A DNA stretch of 64,000 nt from Brevibacillus aydinogluensis (GCF_031954365.1 NZ_JAUSVZ010000016.1); one strand, 5' to 3'. Positions 47,211-56,196 are shown, counted from the stretch's first letter. Made by a program: numbers and translations. Notes: generated from the letters alone by a model not told the origin.

Positions 47211-47568
47211 TGTATTACACGTTCGTACTTAGAGCGATCATGGTTTTGCTACGTTTTTGGGATAACATGTAATACACAGCCACAAGCTTCCGTTTCGGCT
47301 ACCGAATTCTTCACCACTCATTTGTAATACACCTCTATCCCAGTACACATAAGGATTCAGCGTTGATTTATCCACGCTTTGTATTACAAAGTCGATGACC
47401 ATTTGTATTACACAAAAACCCCAATATTTTCAACGGCTCTCTCCTCTTTTTTTACCTGCATGTAATACAAGGCGTTACTGCCTTTAGGGTTCATCTGGCA
47501 TTTGTAATACAAAAACACATGGAAATGCTCGCAAACGCTTGCTGTTCCTGTGTTTGTCATGTATTACA
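47211..47568. repeat. Eight TGTAWTACA palindromes, centromere-like array
   Basis: Copies start at 47211, 47268, 47323, 47380, 47404, 47461, 47503 and 47560. They form four pairs whose members start exactly 57 bases apart. Within each pair the central base is inverted (TGTATTACA with TGTAATACA). The array lies directly downstream of parR and contains no gene. This is the likely ParR-binding parC site; use as replication iterons is an alternative. Confidence 0.8.
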
Positions 47569-47577
47569 ACCCGTCAA

Positions 47578-47949
47578 CTAATCGAAATCGAACATACTCA
47601 TGGCCATATCAAGATCTTGTTGGCTGATGTGAATGGCTTCCTCTTGCTGCTCAGGTACAACGGCAGATTCCTCTCTATATCCTGCCGGTCTATCTCCTTC
47701 CCGATCGGCTGAGGGATGATCCGTTTTCGGGGCGAGTTCCACTCCAGCGTCTAGTTTTTGCTCAATCCGTTCAAGTCGGTCAATGATGTCCTGTAGGGGA
47801 TTTTGAGCCATCTCTGCCCGAATCAGCCGAAAAATCGCTTCTGTGATGTTTGGCTGCTTGTTTATCCACTCCGCAATGTCTGCGTCGCCCTGGCGTAATC
47901 GTAAGGGCAATACATCCCCTTCTGTGTATGTTTTCCGTTTTCTTGGCAT
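47578..47949 (-). CDS. parR: ParR-like partition DNA-binding protein, 123 aa
   Basis: KTYTEGDVLPLRLRQGDADI followed by AEWINKQPNITEAIFRLIRA reads as a ribbon-helix-helix DNA-binding region like that of ParR/StbB adaptors. A short coiled coil (LQDIIDRLERIEQKLDAG) and an acidic, disordered C-terminus (ending LDMAMSMFDFD) that would contact ParM follow. It lies six bases after parM and next to the palindrome array. Assignment rests on pattern and context. Confidence 0.75.
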   Translation of the reverse strand: MPRKRKTYTEGDVLPLRLRQGDADIAEWINKQPNITEAIFRLIRAEMAQNPLQDIIDRLERIEQKLDAGVELAPKTDHPSADREGDRPAGYREESAVVPEQQEEAIHISQQDLDMAMSMFDFD

Positions 47950-47955
47950 AACTCA

Positions 47956-49077
47956 TCACGCTTCTTTAGCCTTTAGCATGTGGGAGGCATCCCTGATCGA
48001 TTTCATCATCGCCAACCGATAAAACGACTCAGCGTTTAAAAATAGGGTTTCTTTGGGATCTGTAGTCAGCCACAGCAGTTCGCTATACATTCTCTCTTGC
48101 AGTTCTTTTTCCATGAATTTTTGATATTTCAACGCTCCACCACCAAAGACAAAGTACCGGTGAATCATCGCTGCTTTAGGTTTTTTCGCTACTTCCAGCA
48201 CAGCTTGCGCAATCTGATTGGAAATGGACCGGAAGTTAGATTCAACCAAATCGTGAATGTCAATCTTCTTAGCTCCCAACTGCAACTGGCAATTATCAGT
48301 CGTAATCGTTTTTTCAATCATATGACGCGGGAATTTAATCTTATAGATTCGATTGATCTCCTTAATGATCTCATCAATCGCGGTAATCGTACCAAGCTGG
48401 AAGCCTTCGCATAAATCAGGATCAGGACGGTGATCAGTACCAATGGCAGACATATCCGTTGAAAATCCCCCAATATCAATCGCACCCATTGCTTGTCCAT
48501 TCCAATCAGGTCGGATATTTCTACCGAAACGGTCCGTCATCTGGTGAAGGATTACCGCCATACCTTCAGGCGAAAGAGAGGGTTTGAGTTGAATCTTTAC
48601 CTTCCAGCCCTCCATTTTCGCGGTGGATACAAATTCTATCTCGTATTCACCTGTAATTTTCTGTTCAAAATCCTTACGTTGACTTTTTTCTAGAAATTCG
48701 GCCATTGGCAGCCCCATAGTTGCTTCTACTAGGAGATGTTCATCTCGCTGATTTGACTGGAGAGCAAGGCCGGTCAGAAAAGGTACAAGGATCAATGGAT
48801 TCTCCATCTTACGAGTATCTGGACTCACCTGATACTCATTTTTCCCAATAGCTAGATTGCCTACGAAAAACCGTCTTTCATGAAGTTCGGGCAAATGTGG
48901 GCACCGGATAAAGACATCAAGAGTATCTAGGATTTGCTCATCCTCACCCAGACTTTTCCTTTCTGTTCCCACCGACACTTCCTTGACTGCATTGACCAGA
49001 TACAATCTGTTTCCAACACCAGCCACCAATTTCAGAGCGTGATTTCCAATGTCTCCACCCACAATGATTGTTCTCAT
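47956..49077 (-). CDS. parM: ParM-like actin ATPase for plasmid segregation
   Basis: 373 aa. IIVGGDIGNHALKLVAG is the phosphate-1 motif, MGAIDIGGFSTDMSAIG is phosphate-2 (DIGG.ST), and YFVFGGGALKYQ is the adenosine motif. The family forms polymerising filaments that push plasmid copies apart. Start MRTIIVGGD at 49077; GGGGAGG lies about 20 bases upstream, but a GGCGC/GCGCC hairpin between them may bring it close. In an operon with parR. Confidence 0.9.
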   Translation of the reverse strand: MRTIIVGGDIGNHALKLVAGVGNRLYLVNAVKEVSVGTERKSLGEDEQILDTLDVFIRCPHLPELHERRFFVGNLAIGKNEYQVSPDTRKMENPLILVPFLTGLALQSNQRDEHLLVEATMGLPMAEFLEKSQRKDFEQKITGEYEIEFVSTAKMEGWKVKIQLKPSLSPEGMAVILHQMTDRFGRNIRPDWNGQAMGAIDIGGFSTDMSAIGTDHRPDPDLCEGFQLGTITAIDEIIKEINRIYKIKFPRHMIEKTITTDNCQLQLGAKKIDIHDLVESNFRSISNQIAQAVLEVAKKPKAAMIHRYFVFGGGALKYQKFMEKELQERMYSELLWLTTDPKETLFLNAESFYRLAMMKSIRDASHMLKAKEA

Positions 49078-49108
49078 GGTTCGCGGCGCATTTCGCGCCT
49101 CCCCTCCT

Positions 49109-49513
49109 TTACATGTAGATTGGAACAATGATAATAAAGCCCAGCAAAATGGCTGGGGCTAATGGTACTTCACGTTGATTGAACAGCTTTCCGTATCCGA
49201 TTGCGAGCAAAAAGGAAACCATCAGTACGGGATTGATTAATGGGTAACCCAGGGCTATTGCGAGAAACGTTGATAGCTTTATGTCACCCCCACCAATACC
49301 ACCCTTTAATACGATAACCAAAACCCACATGACCCCGAAAACTAGAAGACCTGAAAGCATGGCCATCCAGATGTTTCCCCAAAATAACTGGTAAATCAGC
49401 GCCAATATTATTGACGGGTACGTCACGACATCGGGAATGATTCGGCGCTTCCAATCGGTCCAGCTGCATATGAGAAGGATCAGGCACGCGTATATGAGCA
49501 TTACAGTTTCCAT
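49109..49513 (-). CDS. A24 prepilin peptidase (TadV/CpaA-like)
   Basis: 134 aa integral membrane aspartic protease. The first Asp is in CSWTDWKRRIIPDVVTYPS, the second in KGGIGGGDIKLSTFLAIALG (GxGD motif). About five membrane helices. Minimal length without the N-methyltransferase domain, as in Tad systems. It would cleave the pilin-like proteins encoded next to it. ATG behind GAGGTGATG. Confidence 0.93.
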   Translation of the reverse strand: METVMLIYACLILLICSWTDWKRRIIPDVVTYPSIILALIYQLFWGNIWMAMLSGLLVFGVMWVLVIVLKGGIGGGDIKLSTFLAIALGYPLINPVLMVSFLLAIGYGKLFNQREVPLAPAILLGFIIIVPIYM

Positions 49514-49517
49514 TTCA

Positions 49518-49928
49518 TCACCTCATGAACAATTGGGAAGGGGCGGAAGCCGAAGCCTTCATTGGCAAAGTAAAATTGATCCCTAGCATCTTGATTGAAT
49601 TAAATGTGTATGTGGATTCCACTGCCAGACTTAACGCCTCCCCTTTCATGCGCTGGCCTCCCGATATGGTGAGATCCCACTGGGCAGGATCAAGACCGGA
49701 TTCCGTGAAGCGTTTTTCTAAGTAAGCTACTGTTGTTTCATTTGCCCCGCCATGTTCCCCAATAAACTGGATGGTTTCGTTAATGATGGCATTGGCTTTT
49801 ATCAAGTTCGTGCCCCACGTAATAAAATCCGGCATCAAGATGACAAAGGGAAAGATGAGTACAAAAACAACGGTGTACTCGATGAACGCAAATCCCTTTT
49901 CATTTTTCAAATACTTTGTCATTTCCAT
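49518..49928 (-). CDS. TadE-like pseudopilin, 136 aa
   Basis: KYLKNEKGFAFIEYTVVFVL has the Gly before the cleavage site and Glu at position 5 of the mature part, followed by a membrane helix (VLIFPFVILMPDF). It resembles TadE or DUF4320 pseudopilins. Probably part of the pilus base or tip. ATG behind TAGGAGTG; overlaps the next pilin gene by ten bases. Confidence 0.85.
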   Translation of the reverse strand: MEMTKYLKNEKGFAFIEYTVVFVLIFPFVILMPDFITWGTNLIKANAIINETIQFIGEHGGANETTVAYLEKRFTESGLDPAQWDLTISGGQRMKGEALSLAVESTYTFNSIKMLGINFTLPMKASASAPSQLFMR

Positions 49929-50134
49929 GTCACACTCCTAAACGAATTTGGCTTCCCTGCATTTAAGAGAGCATCTGAAGTATCGTTTAGGTACTCCTGG
50001 AACCACGGCAATAGTAAGGAAGCCACACCAAACACTCCAACTACGGCAACGATCAGAAGAACGTTCTTCTCTACCAGTATCGTGCCTTTCTGATCGTTCC
50101 TCACACACCCCCAAATCCTCCTGATGCTTGTCAT
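49919..50134 (-). CDS. Pilin-like protein 1, 71 aa
   Basis: VRNDQKGTILVEKNVLLIVA, then VVGVFGVASLLLPWF. Prepilin-type: basic leader, Gly-Thr, Glu at position 5, one membrane helix. Its closest relative is the next gene upstream (KKVLLIAIVVGIFGFSSL). Start at 50134 behind GGAGGGGTGAT. Confidence 0.78.
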   Translation of the reverse strand: MTSIRRIWGCVRNDQKGTILVEKNVLLIVAVVGVFGVASLLLPWFQEYLNDTSDALLNAGKPNSFRSVTWK

Positions 50135-50176
50135 ATCACCCCTCCATTCTTTGATAAAAGTCCCTTCATAAATTAG

Positions 50177-50207
50177 AAAAAGCCGAGTGCAGAATACACT
50201 CGGCTCA
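50177..50207 (-). terminator. Hairpin between the two pilin genes
   Basis: AAGCCGAGTG (50180-50189) pairs with CACTCGGCT (50197-50205), with TTTTTC on the minus strand. This may reduce expression of downstream genes relative to the first pilin. Confidence 0.75.
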
Positions 50208-50211
50208 TCTA

Positions 50212-50439
50212 TTACCACTGAATGCTATTGTTGATTTGGCTGTTATTTTCAATGGAATCAGAGGTTTTTTCAAAGTAGGATTTGATCCAAGGATAGGCCA
50301 AAGAACTGAAGCCAAAAATCCCTACGACGATCGCAATCAGGAGAACCTTTTTCTCCAGAAGTACTGTACCACGGTTATTTTTCAATGCTCCTACCATTTT
50401 CTTACCGTTTGTTTTCATCCAGTTTACTACCTTTTTCAT
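50212..50439 (-). CDS. Pilin-like protein 2 (Flp type), 75 aa
   Basis: LKNNRGTVLLEKKVLLIAIV, then VGIFGFSSLAYPWIKSYFEK. Same prepilin pattern as the neighbour. As it is first in order and followed by a terminator-like hairpin it could be the major pilin. Start at 50439 behind TTGGAGGAT. Confidence 0.8.
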   Translation of the reverse strand: MKKVVNWMKTNGKKMVGALKNNRGTVLLEKKVLLIAIVVGIFGFSSLAYPWIKSYFEKTSDSIENNSQINNSIQW

Positions 50440-50537
50440 GTTAATATCCTCCAATTATGTGTTTTAAGGTTTGAATTTTCGATTATCATGGTCAAAGACG
50501 TGTTTCGGTGGATCGCGCAATCTTATCACCCTTATCG

Positions 50538-51416
50538 TTAAAATCCTTGTGGCCCTTTATTCAACATGTGAGCCAGATAGAGTACCATTGCTGTTACGAT
50601 GAACAGAAATGCAACTAGCATGGTGATTCCGTTTAACCCCCGCAGCTTTGCCGGCCGAATTTCCTTCTCACGCTCAAGTAGCTTTTTATCAAGCTCACGG
50701 AAGGTATTTTCCATTTGCCTCAAGATCTCTTCCCCTTCCTCTCCGCTGCCGAGCGTCATGTACTGCGACATTGCTGTTGCAAATTCAATGAGTTCGGGGA
50801 CTTTGGTTGACCAAGCAAACTTCTGCAGTGCCTCCTTTGGATTTAGGTAGTCCAAGTCGGCTTTCAACATATCCGCAAATGTCTGTAAACCTGGACCAAC
50901 TCCGTGATCACACGCGATTTTCAATGCATCTACCGGTGTTTTTTGGCCTTTTATCAGGAGTCGGACAGTCAACGCAAAATTTGGTGTTTCTTTCCGAATT
51001 TGTTCACGGAGTTTCTTGGCCTTGTTTACCAATTCCCGTCTAGGCTCATTGAAGAAATAAACCCCAAGGCCGAATGCGAGCAACAGGTAAATAAGGGACT
51101 CAAATGCTAGGTACAATACAAAGAAAAATAAAAAGACCCCTATTGAATAGGTAAACTGTTCAATAAAGACCTTTTCCGGAGTTTTATTGGATTTGACATC
51201 ATCAATCTCCGCCTGAATTTTTGATCGTACCTTTGAAAAGAATCCCTTTGCGACTTGGTTGGGGATAAAATCCAAGGATTGATGCCAGGTTTTTTCTGGC
51301 CCTACCTTTTGCAGTATCAGCGATGCTCTATACACTTTTCTTGGCTTCAGTAAGGAAAGGGCGACCATAAAGAGAATGGCAATAGCAACCCCACCCCCAA
51401 TTGCTAAAATCTCCAA
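50538..51416 (-). CDS. TadC-like inner membrane platform protein
   Basis: 292 aa with a T2SSF-type core (LREQIRKETPNFALTVRLLI, KGQKTPVDALKIACDHG, LNPKEALQKFAWSTKVPELI) between membrane helices at residues about 5-20, 105-140 and 265-285. Companion of TadB. TTG start at 51416, spaced well from AAAGGAGGTG; no ATG fits. Confidence 0.88.
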   Translation of the reverse strand: MEILAIGGGVAIAILFMVALSLLKPRKVYRASLILQKVGPEKTWHQSLDFIPNQVAKGFFSKVRSKIQAEIDDVKSNKTPEKVFIEQFTYSIGVFLFFFVLYLAFESLIYLLLAFGLGVYFFNEPRRELVNKAKKLREQIRKETPNFALTVRLLIKGQKTPVDALKIACDHGVGPGLQTFADMLKADLDYLNPKEALQKFAWSTKVPELIEFATAMSQYMTLGSGEEGEEILRQMENTFRELDKKLLEREKEIRPAKLRGLNGITMLVAFLFIVTAMVLYLAHMLNKGPQGF

Positions 51417-51419
51417 CTT

Positions 51420-52283
51420 TTACACCTCCTTTCTAACCAAAACATATCCAATGATGGGTACAGCTAACGCAAATGCCAGATAAATCGTTAACAATGTTTT
51501 GCCTAGAAGGCTGTCCATAAAAACCCTGAATATTTCTTCTTGAAACAAACGGAAGTAGATTACCGTTCCCACAAAGCCAAGCGTCATCCATCTTGTTTCC
51601 TTTACTGCCGACAACATCGCATTATCAAGTTCAGCTTTGGCAAGACGCTTCGTTTGAAAATATGATCCAGCTACAAAAACCCCTTCAGCTGCTTCGTCAC
51701 CGATCTGTGAAGAGATGTGCGCCATCGTGACAAACAGTTTCATCTCAGGTATTTTCAAGCGTTCCATCATGTCCTGAAAAGCTTCTCCGATAGCCTGGCC
51801 ACTCTTGTGTGCTTGATATACCCGTGTAAATTCGCTTTTTAAGGGCTCCTGTAGCATTGGCATGACGGTTTCCATTGCCAACATCCAGTTCTTTTGAATA
51901 CGATAGGCTGAAGAGAGGTTCAAAAAGGCTGATCCTAGCTGCTCTTTTACCTTTTCCCTGATTTTCAGTTCTTGTTGGTAGACGTAAATCTTCAGGATAA
52001 AATAGAAGGCTCCAAGCACAACTGCAACCATAAATGGGTTCTTGAAAATAAGAGCCATTGCGATACTTACTGCAATGGCTATTCCCCACCAGGTCATGTA
52101 TTGATCGATACCAATGTTGACACCTTGTTGTTTGGCCTCTTCTAAAAACTTGATGCTTGTTTTCGCCTTTGGTTTTTCAACCTGAATCCACTTTATGGAA
52201 TGCCTTTTCCCACTGTCTGTTAAATAAAACAGCAGAAAGGCTAACACCCCTACTCCTATCGCCAGTACAATCCCCAATACCAT
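51420..52283 (-). CDS. TadB-like inner membrane platform protein
   Basis: 287 aa with N-terminal and C-terminal membrane helices and a T2SSF core (FLNLSSAYRIQKNWMLAMET, MMERLKIPEMKLFVTMAHIS, FVAGSYFQTKRLAKAELDNA). The core resembles type II secretion F proteins. It should work with TadC and the TadA ATPase. ATG behind AAGGAGGC. Confidence 0.88.
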   Translation of the reverse strand: MVLGIVLAIGVGVLAFLLFYLTDSGKRHSIKWIQVEKPKAKTSIKFLEEAKQQGVNIGIDQYMTWWGIAIAVSIAMALIFKNPFMVAVVLGAFYFILKIYVYQQELKIREKVKEQLGSAFLNLSSAYRIQKNWMLAMETVMPMLQEPLKSEFTRVYQAHKSGQAIGEAFQDMMERLKIPEMKLFVTMAHISSQIGDEAAEGVFVAGSYFQTKRLAKAELDNAMLSAVKETRWMTLGFVGTVIYFRLFQEEIFRVFMDSLLGKTLLTIYLAFALAVPIIGYVLVRKEV

Positions 52284-52295
52284 GTCGATGCCTCC

Positions 52296-53711
52296 TTAAT
52301 CTACTCTCTCTGTGAATTTTTCATAACGATGGAAGGGGATCTCAGCATTTCGGAAGATCTCAATGAGTTTCGTGGATATGGGGTTCCGCCGGAAGAAGTT
52401 CTTTTTCTCCCAATCGTACTCGAAGATTGGATTCAGAATTGGCTTTCCAGTATCCTCATCTACGCCGGCTACTTCAACAATTTCAAAGACACGTCGTTTC
52501 TTATCTTCTTTGAACAGCTTTTGCATCATGATAATGTCCACAGAGTCAGTCAGCAGTTCAACAGCATTCTGCTGTGTCATAGATGGATCTGCTTGTGTAA
52601 GCCGCATCGTCATTCGTTTAAATAAGTGTTTGGCAGAACGACCGTGCATTGTCCACCATGTTGCATGACCGGTATTGGCAGCCTCCACAGCTGATAGTAA
52701 GTCAACACCTCGACGGATCTCCCCAATGATAAAACGATGAGGCTTTTGCCGCATTCCTGCCTCCAGCAAATGTTGAATGGTTACATCCAATTCTGGATCG
52801 CCCATGATTCTGCATTCTTCCGAGAGGAAGTGATATCCCTGTTCATACGGATACAACACCTCCAACCTCATCTCTGCTGTGTCTTCAATTACGATTGTCC
52901 GTTGCCCCTTGGGAATAAAGCCGGCCATCATTTTATACGTCGTCGTTTTCCCAGAACCTGTAGCACCTCCCATTACAATGGTGCATTCTCCCACGACGGC
53001 CAGTTCAATAAATTCCAGCATTTCTTCTGATGCAGTCCCATATCCGAGAAACCCTTCAGGCGTAAGATTGATCGGGGGAAATTTACGGATGGACACGATA
53101 GGACCACGCATCTGTGAAATGGGAGACGCAACTATGTTTACACGAGCATCCCCTATCCTGGCATCTACGATGGGCCTTGCTTCAGAAATAGCCTTACCGC
53201 AAGAGTTGAGTATTTTTGTTATCACAACAGTTGAAAGCTGTTCCGAACTATCAAAGGAGATGATTTCTGAGGCTGGAACGTCTCTTCCGTTTTGCTGTAC
53301 CCACGGCTGGTCAAATCCGTTTAGCATGATCTCTGTAAACTCATCACTTTTGAGTACATCATCAAGTGGCCCGAGTGAGCATAAGTCTTTCCATGCCCTC
53401 TGCACGATTTCGTCCACAGTCATGTTTGGAACCATTTTGCGTTGTAACTGAATGTACGTCCGAACCACTCGGTCGAATTCTGGCTTCTTTTTCATTGGTG
53501 TGATCAATGCCTCTTGCAATAACCTTGGATGATGCGTTAGTAGATAAGTACGAATTTCATTTCGTACCATCTCGTATCGACTCAATGTCTGTTTGGATTC
53601 AGGTTGCTCCACATCCATTGGATCATCCTGGGTTGATTCAGCTACACGAGGCATTTGTGATTGAAGTTGTTGCAAATTTACGCGATTGCGCGGCTGCATT
53701 GTTTTAGTCAT
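52296..53711 (-). CDS. TadA/CpaF pilus assembly ATPase
   Basis: 471 aa. Walker A is VMGGATGSGKTTTYKMMAGF, the Asp box is TIVIEDTAEMRLEVLYPYEQ, and RFIIGEIRRGVDLLSAVEAA, NTGHATWWTMHGRSA cover Walker B and the His box. The N-terminal domain has MLNGFDQPWVQQNG. Full length. It powers pilus extension and perhaps retraction. ATG behind GGAGTGGG. Confidence 0.95.
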   Translation of the reverse strand: MTKTMQPRNRVNLQQLQSQMPRVAESTQDDPMDVEQPESKQTLSRYEMVRNEIRTYLLTHHPRLLQEALITPMKKKPEFDRVVRTYIQLQRKMVPNMTVDEIVQRAWKDLCSLGPLDDVLKSDEFTEIMLNGFDQPWVQQNGRDVPASEIISFDSSEQLSTVVITKILNSCGKAISEARPIVDARIGDARVNIVASPISQMRGPIVSIRKFPPINLTPEGFLGYGTASEEMLEFIELAVVGECTIVMGGATGSGKTTTYKMMAGFIPKGQRTIVIEDTAEMRLEVLYPYEQGYHFLSEECRIMGDPELDVTIQHLLEAGMRQKPHRFIIGEIRRGVDLLSAVEAANTGHATWWTMHGRSAKHLFKRMTMRLTQADPSMTQQNAVELLTDSVDIIMMQKLFKEDKKRRVFEIVEVAGVDEDTGKPILNPIFEYDWEKKNFFRRNPISTKLIEIFRNAEIPFHRYEKFTERVD

Positions 53712-53727
53712 CAGTTCCCACTCCTAA

Positions 53728-54909
53728 CTAAAATGAACTTGCTTTTGTGCTTTTGCTGGATGATCTCAGGAAACCCAGGAGTCCTGAAGATTCTTTTCCT
53801 GCTTTCCTAATGCCCAATAGCTGTTCAGACATAGACTCGATACCTTTCTTGAAGACAGTCCCACCCAACAAATTCAAGTTGTTAATCTCCTCCACCATCG
53901 TCGCGTCATACCCAACGGAATATGTGACCGTTTGAGCCAACAATTCTTCAATGGGCTGGATGCTATTCATTTTTGCAGGTACTTTGTTTAACACAGTTTG
54001 AGCCCCCTCCATAGGCACTCCGCTATCCGTTAGTAATTTGATACGTTGTGGAAATAGCGAGACAGAGGATGGGCTGGTATCCGAAACGAATAAACGCTGA
54101 TCGCATACGCGCAATGCAGCAAGATTCAAGATTTCATCCGGATCGGAACTCATTGAGATGATGATTGTTTCGAAGTACGGTTTTGCTCCGTCAATTACTT
54201 TTTTCATCAGGTCGGTAACTTCATCCAGATCGACACCGACGTTAGGGAAGTATTCCAATCCAAGTTCTCCAGATGGTGACAGCACATAAAAATCATCAGG
54301 CAACGTCTTAAAATGCTCTTGTTGGTGCTTGGTCAGGTTTTGCATTTTGCTCTTGTGCAAGAAAAATGGCTCCATATTCGGCTTCGTTTTGTTGAGCAAT
54401 GATTCCAAAAGTTCTTCAAGAGTATTCCCTTTATATCCAATGAGGTATGGAGCTTTTGGAAACCGATAGTTCAAATCAATGTACAATGTCTTTTTGCCAT
54501 GTTGGGCCGAGAAAAGTGAGAGCCCCCGTGCGATTGAGCTAGCTCCTATTCCGGGTTGAATACCAAAAACTCCGATTGTTCTTTTTACGTTTAAGTTGGC
54601 AATTTGCACCTGCTGCTTCATGCTTTCTTCGGCTTGCGTGATCCATGCATATATAGCATCCCAAGAAATGCTTTCTCCACTCATTACTCTTACATATGAG
54701 GAGAGATTAATGGGTGGTTCGTAAGCAAGGTACAACACAGGGACTCCTGACGAAGCGAGTGTATTAGCGACTTCTCCTAATGGGTCGGTGGAATCCGATA
54801 AAATAACCGGATGAGTGACACCGCCTAAGTCCAACCGTTCTTCACAAATGATTCCGTATTGGGATGCCAGAGTGGTGATTTTTTCAATTTTACTCGCATT
54901 AATAATCAT
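53728..54909 (-). CDS. CpaE/TadZ-like protein with degenerate Walker A
   Basis: 393 aa. The C-terminal two-thirds is ParA/MinD-like: TIGVFGIQPGIGASSIARGL, KTLYIDLNYRFPKAPYLI, FETIIISMSSDPDEILNLAA. The Walker A loop reads QPGIGASS where KGGxGKST is expected, so both lysines are missing and ATPase activity is doubtful. It is preceded by an N-terminal receiver-like region. TadZ proteins place the pilus at a pole. ATG behind GGAGGAAT. Confidence 0.85.
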   Translation of the reverse strand: MIINASKIEKITTLASQYGIICEERLDLGGVTHPVILSDSTDPLGEVANTLASSGVPVLYLAYEPPINLSSYVRVMSGESISWDAIYAWITQAEESMKQQVQIANLNVKRTIGVFGIQPGIGASSIARGLSLFSAQHGKKTLYIDLNYRFPKAPYLIGYKGNTLEELLESLLNKTKPNMEPFFLHKSKMQNLTKHQQEHFKTLPDDFYVLSPSGELGLEYFPNVGVDLDEVTDLMKKVIDGAKPYFETIIISMSSDPDEILNLAALRVCDQRLFVSDTSPSSVSLFPQRIKLLTDSGVPMEGAQTVLNKVPAKMNSIQPIEELLAQTVTYSVGYDATMVEEINNLNLLGGTVFKKGIESMSEQLLGIRKAGKESSGLLGFLRSSSKSTKASSF

Positions 54910-54924
54910 CTCTGAATTCCTCCA

Positions 54925-55752
54925 TTACCCGTTATTATTTGCGCCTTGAAAGGTTTTACTGAGTCTTGATTTCATCCATGCTTGTGTGTGACTGATTGAC
55001 CATTCACCCATTTGATCGTTCGTCGAATTTGGGGCAGTGTTCATCTCTTCATAACCAACACCAGAGATGCTGATTTGCCCCAGTTTTTCCGCAAGGTTAA
55101 TGTAAAAGAGTTGTTCGTTACTTACAGCCAGTAGAATCGTTTGCGGAACTAAATTCACGCCAATTTTGGGTGGTTCATTTGGGTCTGCTGGGGTGTCGCT
55201 GGTAGGCCGAGATTTTTGGTTGCTGGAAGAGTACGTACCAATTACTCTAACCTTCTCCAAAAACGGACCAACAACAGGTGCACGATCTTCCTTGGATTCC
55301 GCCATAATCCACAAATCAACGTAAGAATTCTCCGTAATTTGGGCAGCGAGCGAAGATTTCAGATTAACGTTGATCGAAACCATTCGTTCGCCTGGTTTTA
55401 GTAGCATAGCAGCTCCGTCTTTCATCTCTTCAGCAGAAAGAACCTTTCCTTTGTACAAGTAACTGTATTTGGGAGCCGTATAGTTAGAGACAGTAAATTT
55501 GCCGATTACTTCCTCAGGTTTTTGAAACACGTTAGGAGGCACTACGCTTACAGGATGTTTGCTAACCTTAATGATCCCGTCATCGAACATCTTTTGGGTG
55601 ATCTGAGTTCGTGGTGGAATCTCCTGGGAAACAGTCAGTACTTCAACCAGTTGTTTACGATCATTGTCCCAAACCGTATAACCAAAGTAGGTTCCTCCCC
55701 CCACGACAGCTGCCAGCAATAAACCCGACAGCAATTTCCCAAATGTGCTCAT
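54925..55752 (-). CDS. CpaB/RcpC-like pilus assembly protein
   Basis: 275 aa. One N-terminal membrane helix (LLSGLLLAAVVGGGTYFGYT), then a SAF domain (TVSQEIPPRTQITQKMFDDG, IIKVSKHPVSVVPPNVFQKP) and the RcpC domain (LKPGERMVSINVNLKSSLAA; NSYVDLWIMAESKEDRAPV). In Gram-negative hosts it sits near the secretin, which is absent here. ATG behind AAAGGACGTGG. Confidence 0.9.
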   Translation of the reverse strand: MSTFGKLLSGLLLAAVVGGGTYFGYTVWDNDRKQLVEVLTVSQEIPPRTQITQKMFDDGIIKVSKHPVSVVPPNVFQKPEEVIGKFTVSNYTAPKYSYLYKGKVLSAEEMKDGAAMLLKPGERMVSINVNLKSSLAAQITENSYVDLWIMAESKEDRAPVVGPFLEKVRVIGTYSSSNQKSRPTSDTPADPNEPPKIGVNLVPQTILLAVSNEQLFYINLAEKLGQISISGVGYEEMNTAPNSTNDQMGEWSISHTQAWMKSRLSKTFQGANNNG

Positions 55753-55767
55753 CTGTCCACGTCCTTT

Positions 55768-56196
55768 CTAATAGTTCTTCGATGTGTATTTTGATTCGAT
55801 AATTTCCACAACCCTAACTGGCACATCGTCTAAGGTGTCGCTCTGATGTGTCAGCGACAGGATGGAGCTTTCGTAATTGGTGTTGAGTGTCAAGCCAATA
55901 TAAGCCGGTGTGCTTTGGCTGATCATTTTTACGTTCATGCTTTTGGCTTTCAAATTGATATTTTGAGCGACTTGCTCTTTAATGGTTTCTTCAATTCCCT
56001 CCTGAATGAGATACGGCGGATCTCCTACTCGCAGGGCAGCCCAATCCATGTGTTTCAATACGACCGTTTCTGCAGCTGATTGTGCTGCTCGTCGAAAATC
56101 ATCCTTTCCAAAAGCCAAGTACACGACGTCTTTGAAAAAAGCAGTAAAGCAAATCAGAGAGATGAAAAATGCAAACAGCTTAGGCATACTCGTCAT
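55768..56196 (-). CDS. TadF-like pseudopilin or membrane protein, 142 aa
   Basis: MTSMPKLFAFFISLICFTAF, then FKDVVYLAFGKDDFRRAAQS. One N-terminal hydrophobic helix and an extracellular alpha/beta domain. The cleavage-site motif of pilins is not clear. Position suggests a pilus component. Start at 56196 behind AGGAGGTGG. Confidence 0.68.
   Translation of the reverse strand: MTSMPKLFAFFISLICFTAFFKDVVYLAFGKDDFRRAAQSAAETVVLKHMDWAALRVGDPPYLIQEGIEETIKEQVAQNINLKAKSMNVKMISQSTPAYIGLTLNTNYESSILSLTHQSDTLDDVPVRVVEIIESKYTSKNY

Noticed and set aside
47211..47568. CRISPR array
   Set aside because: Repeat units are only 9 bases, alternate in orientation and have unequal spacers; no cas genes are present. 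The Cas4-like nuclease belongs to the recombination set.
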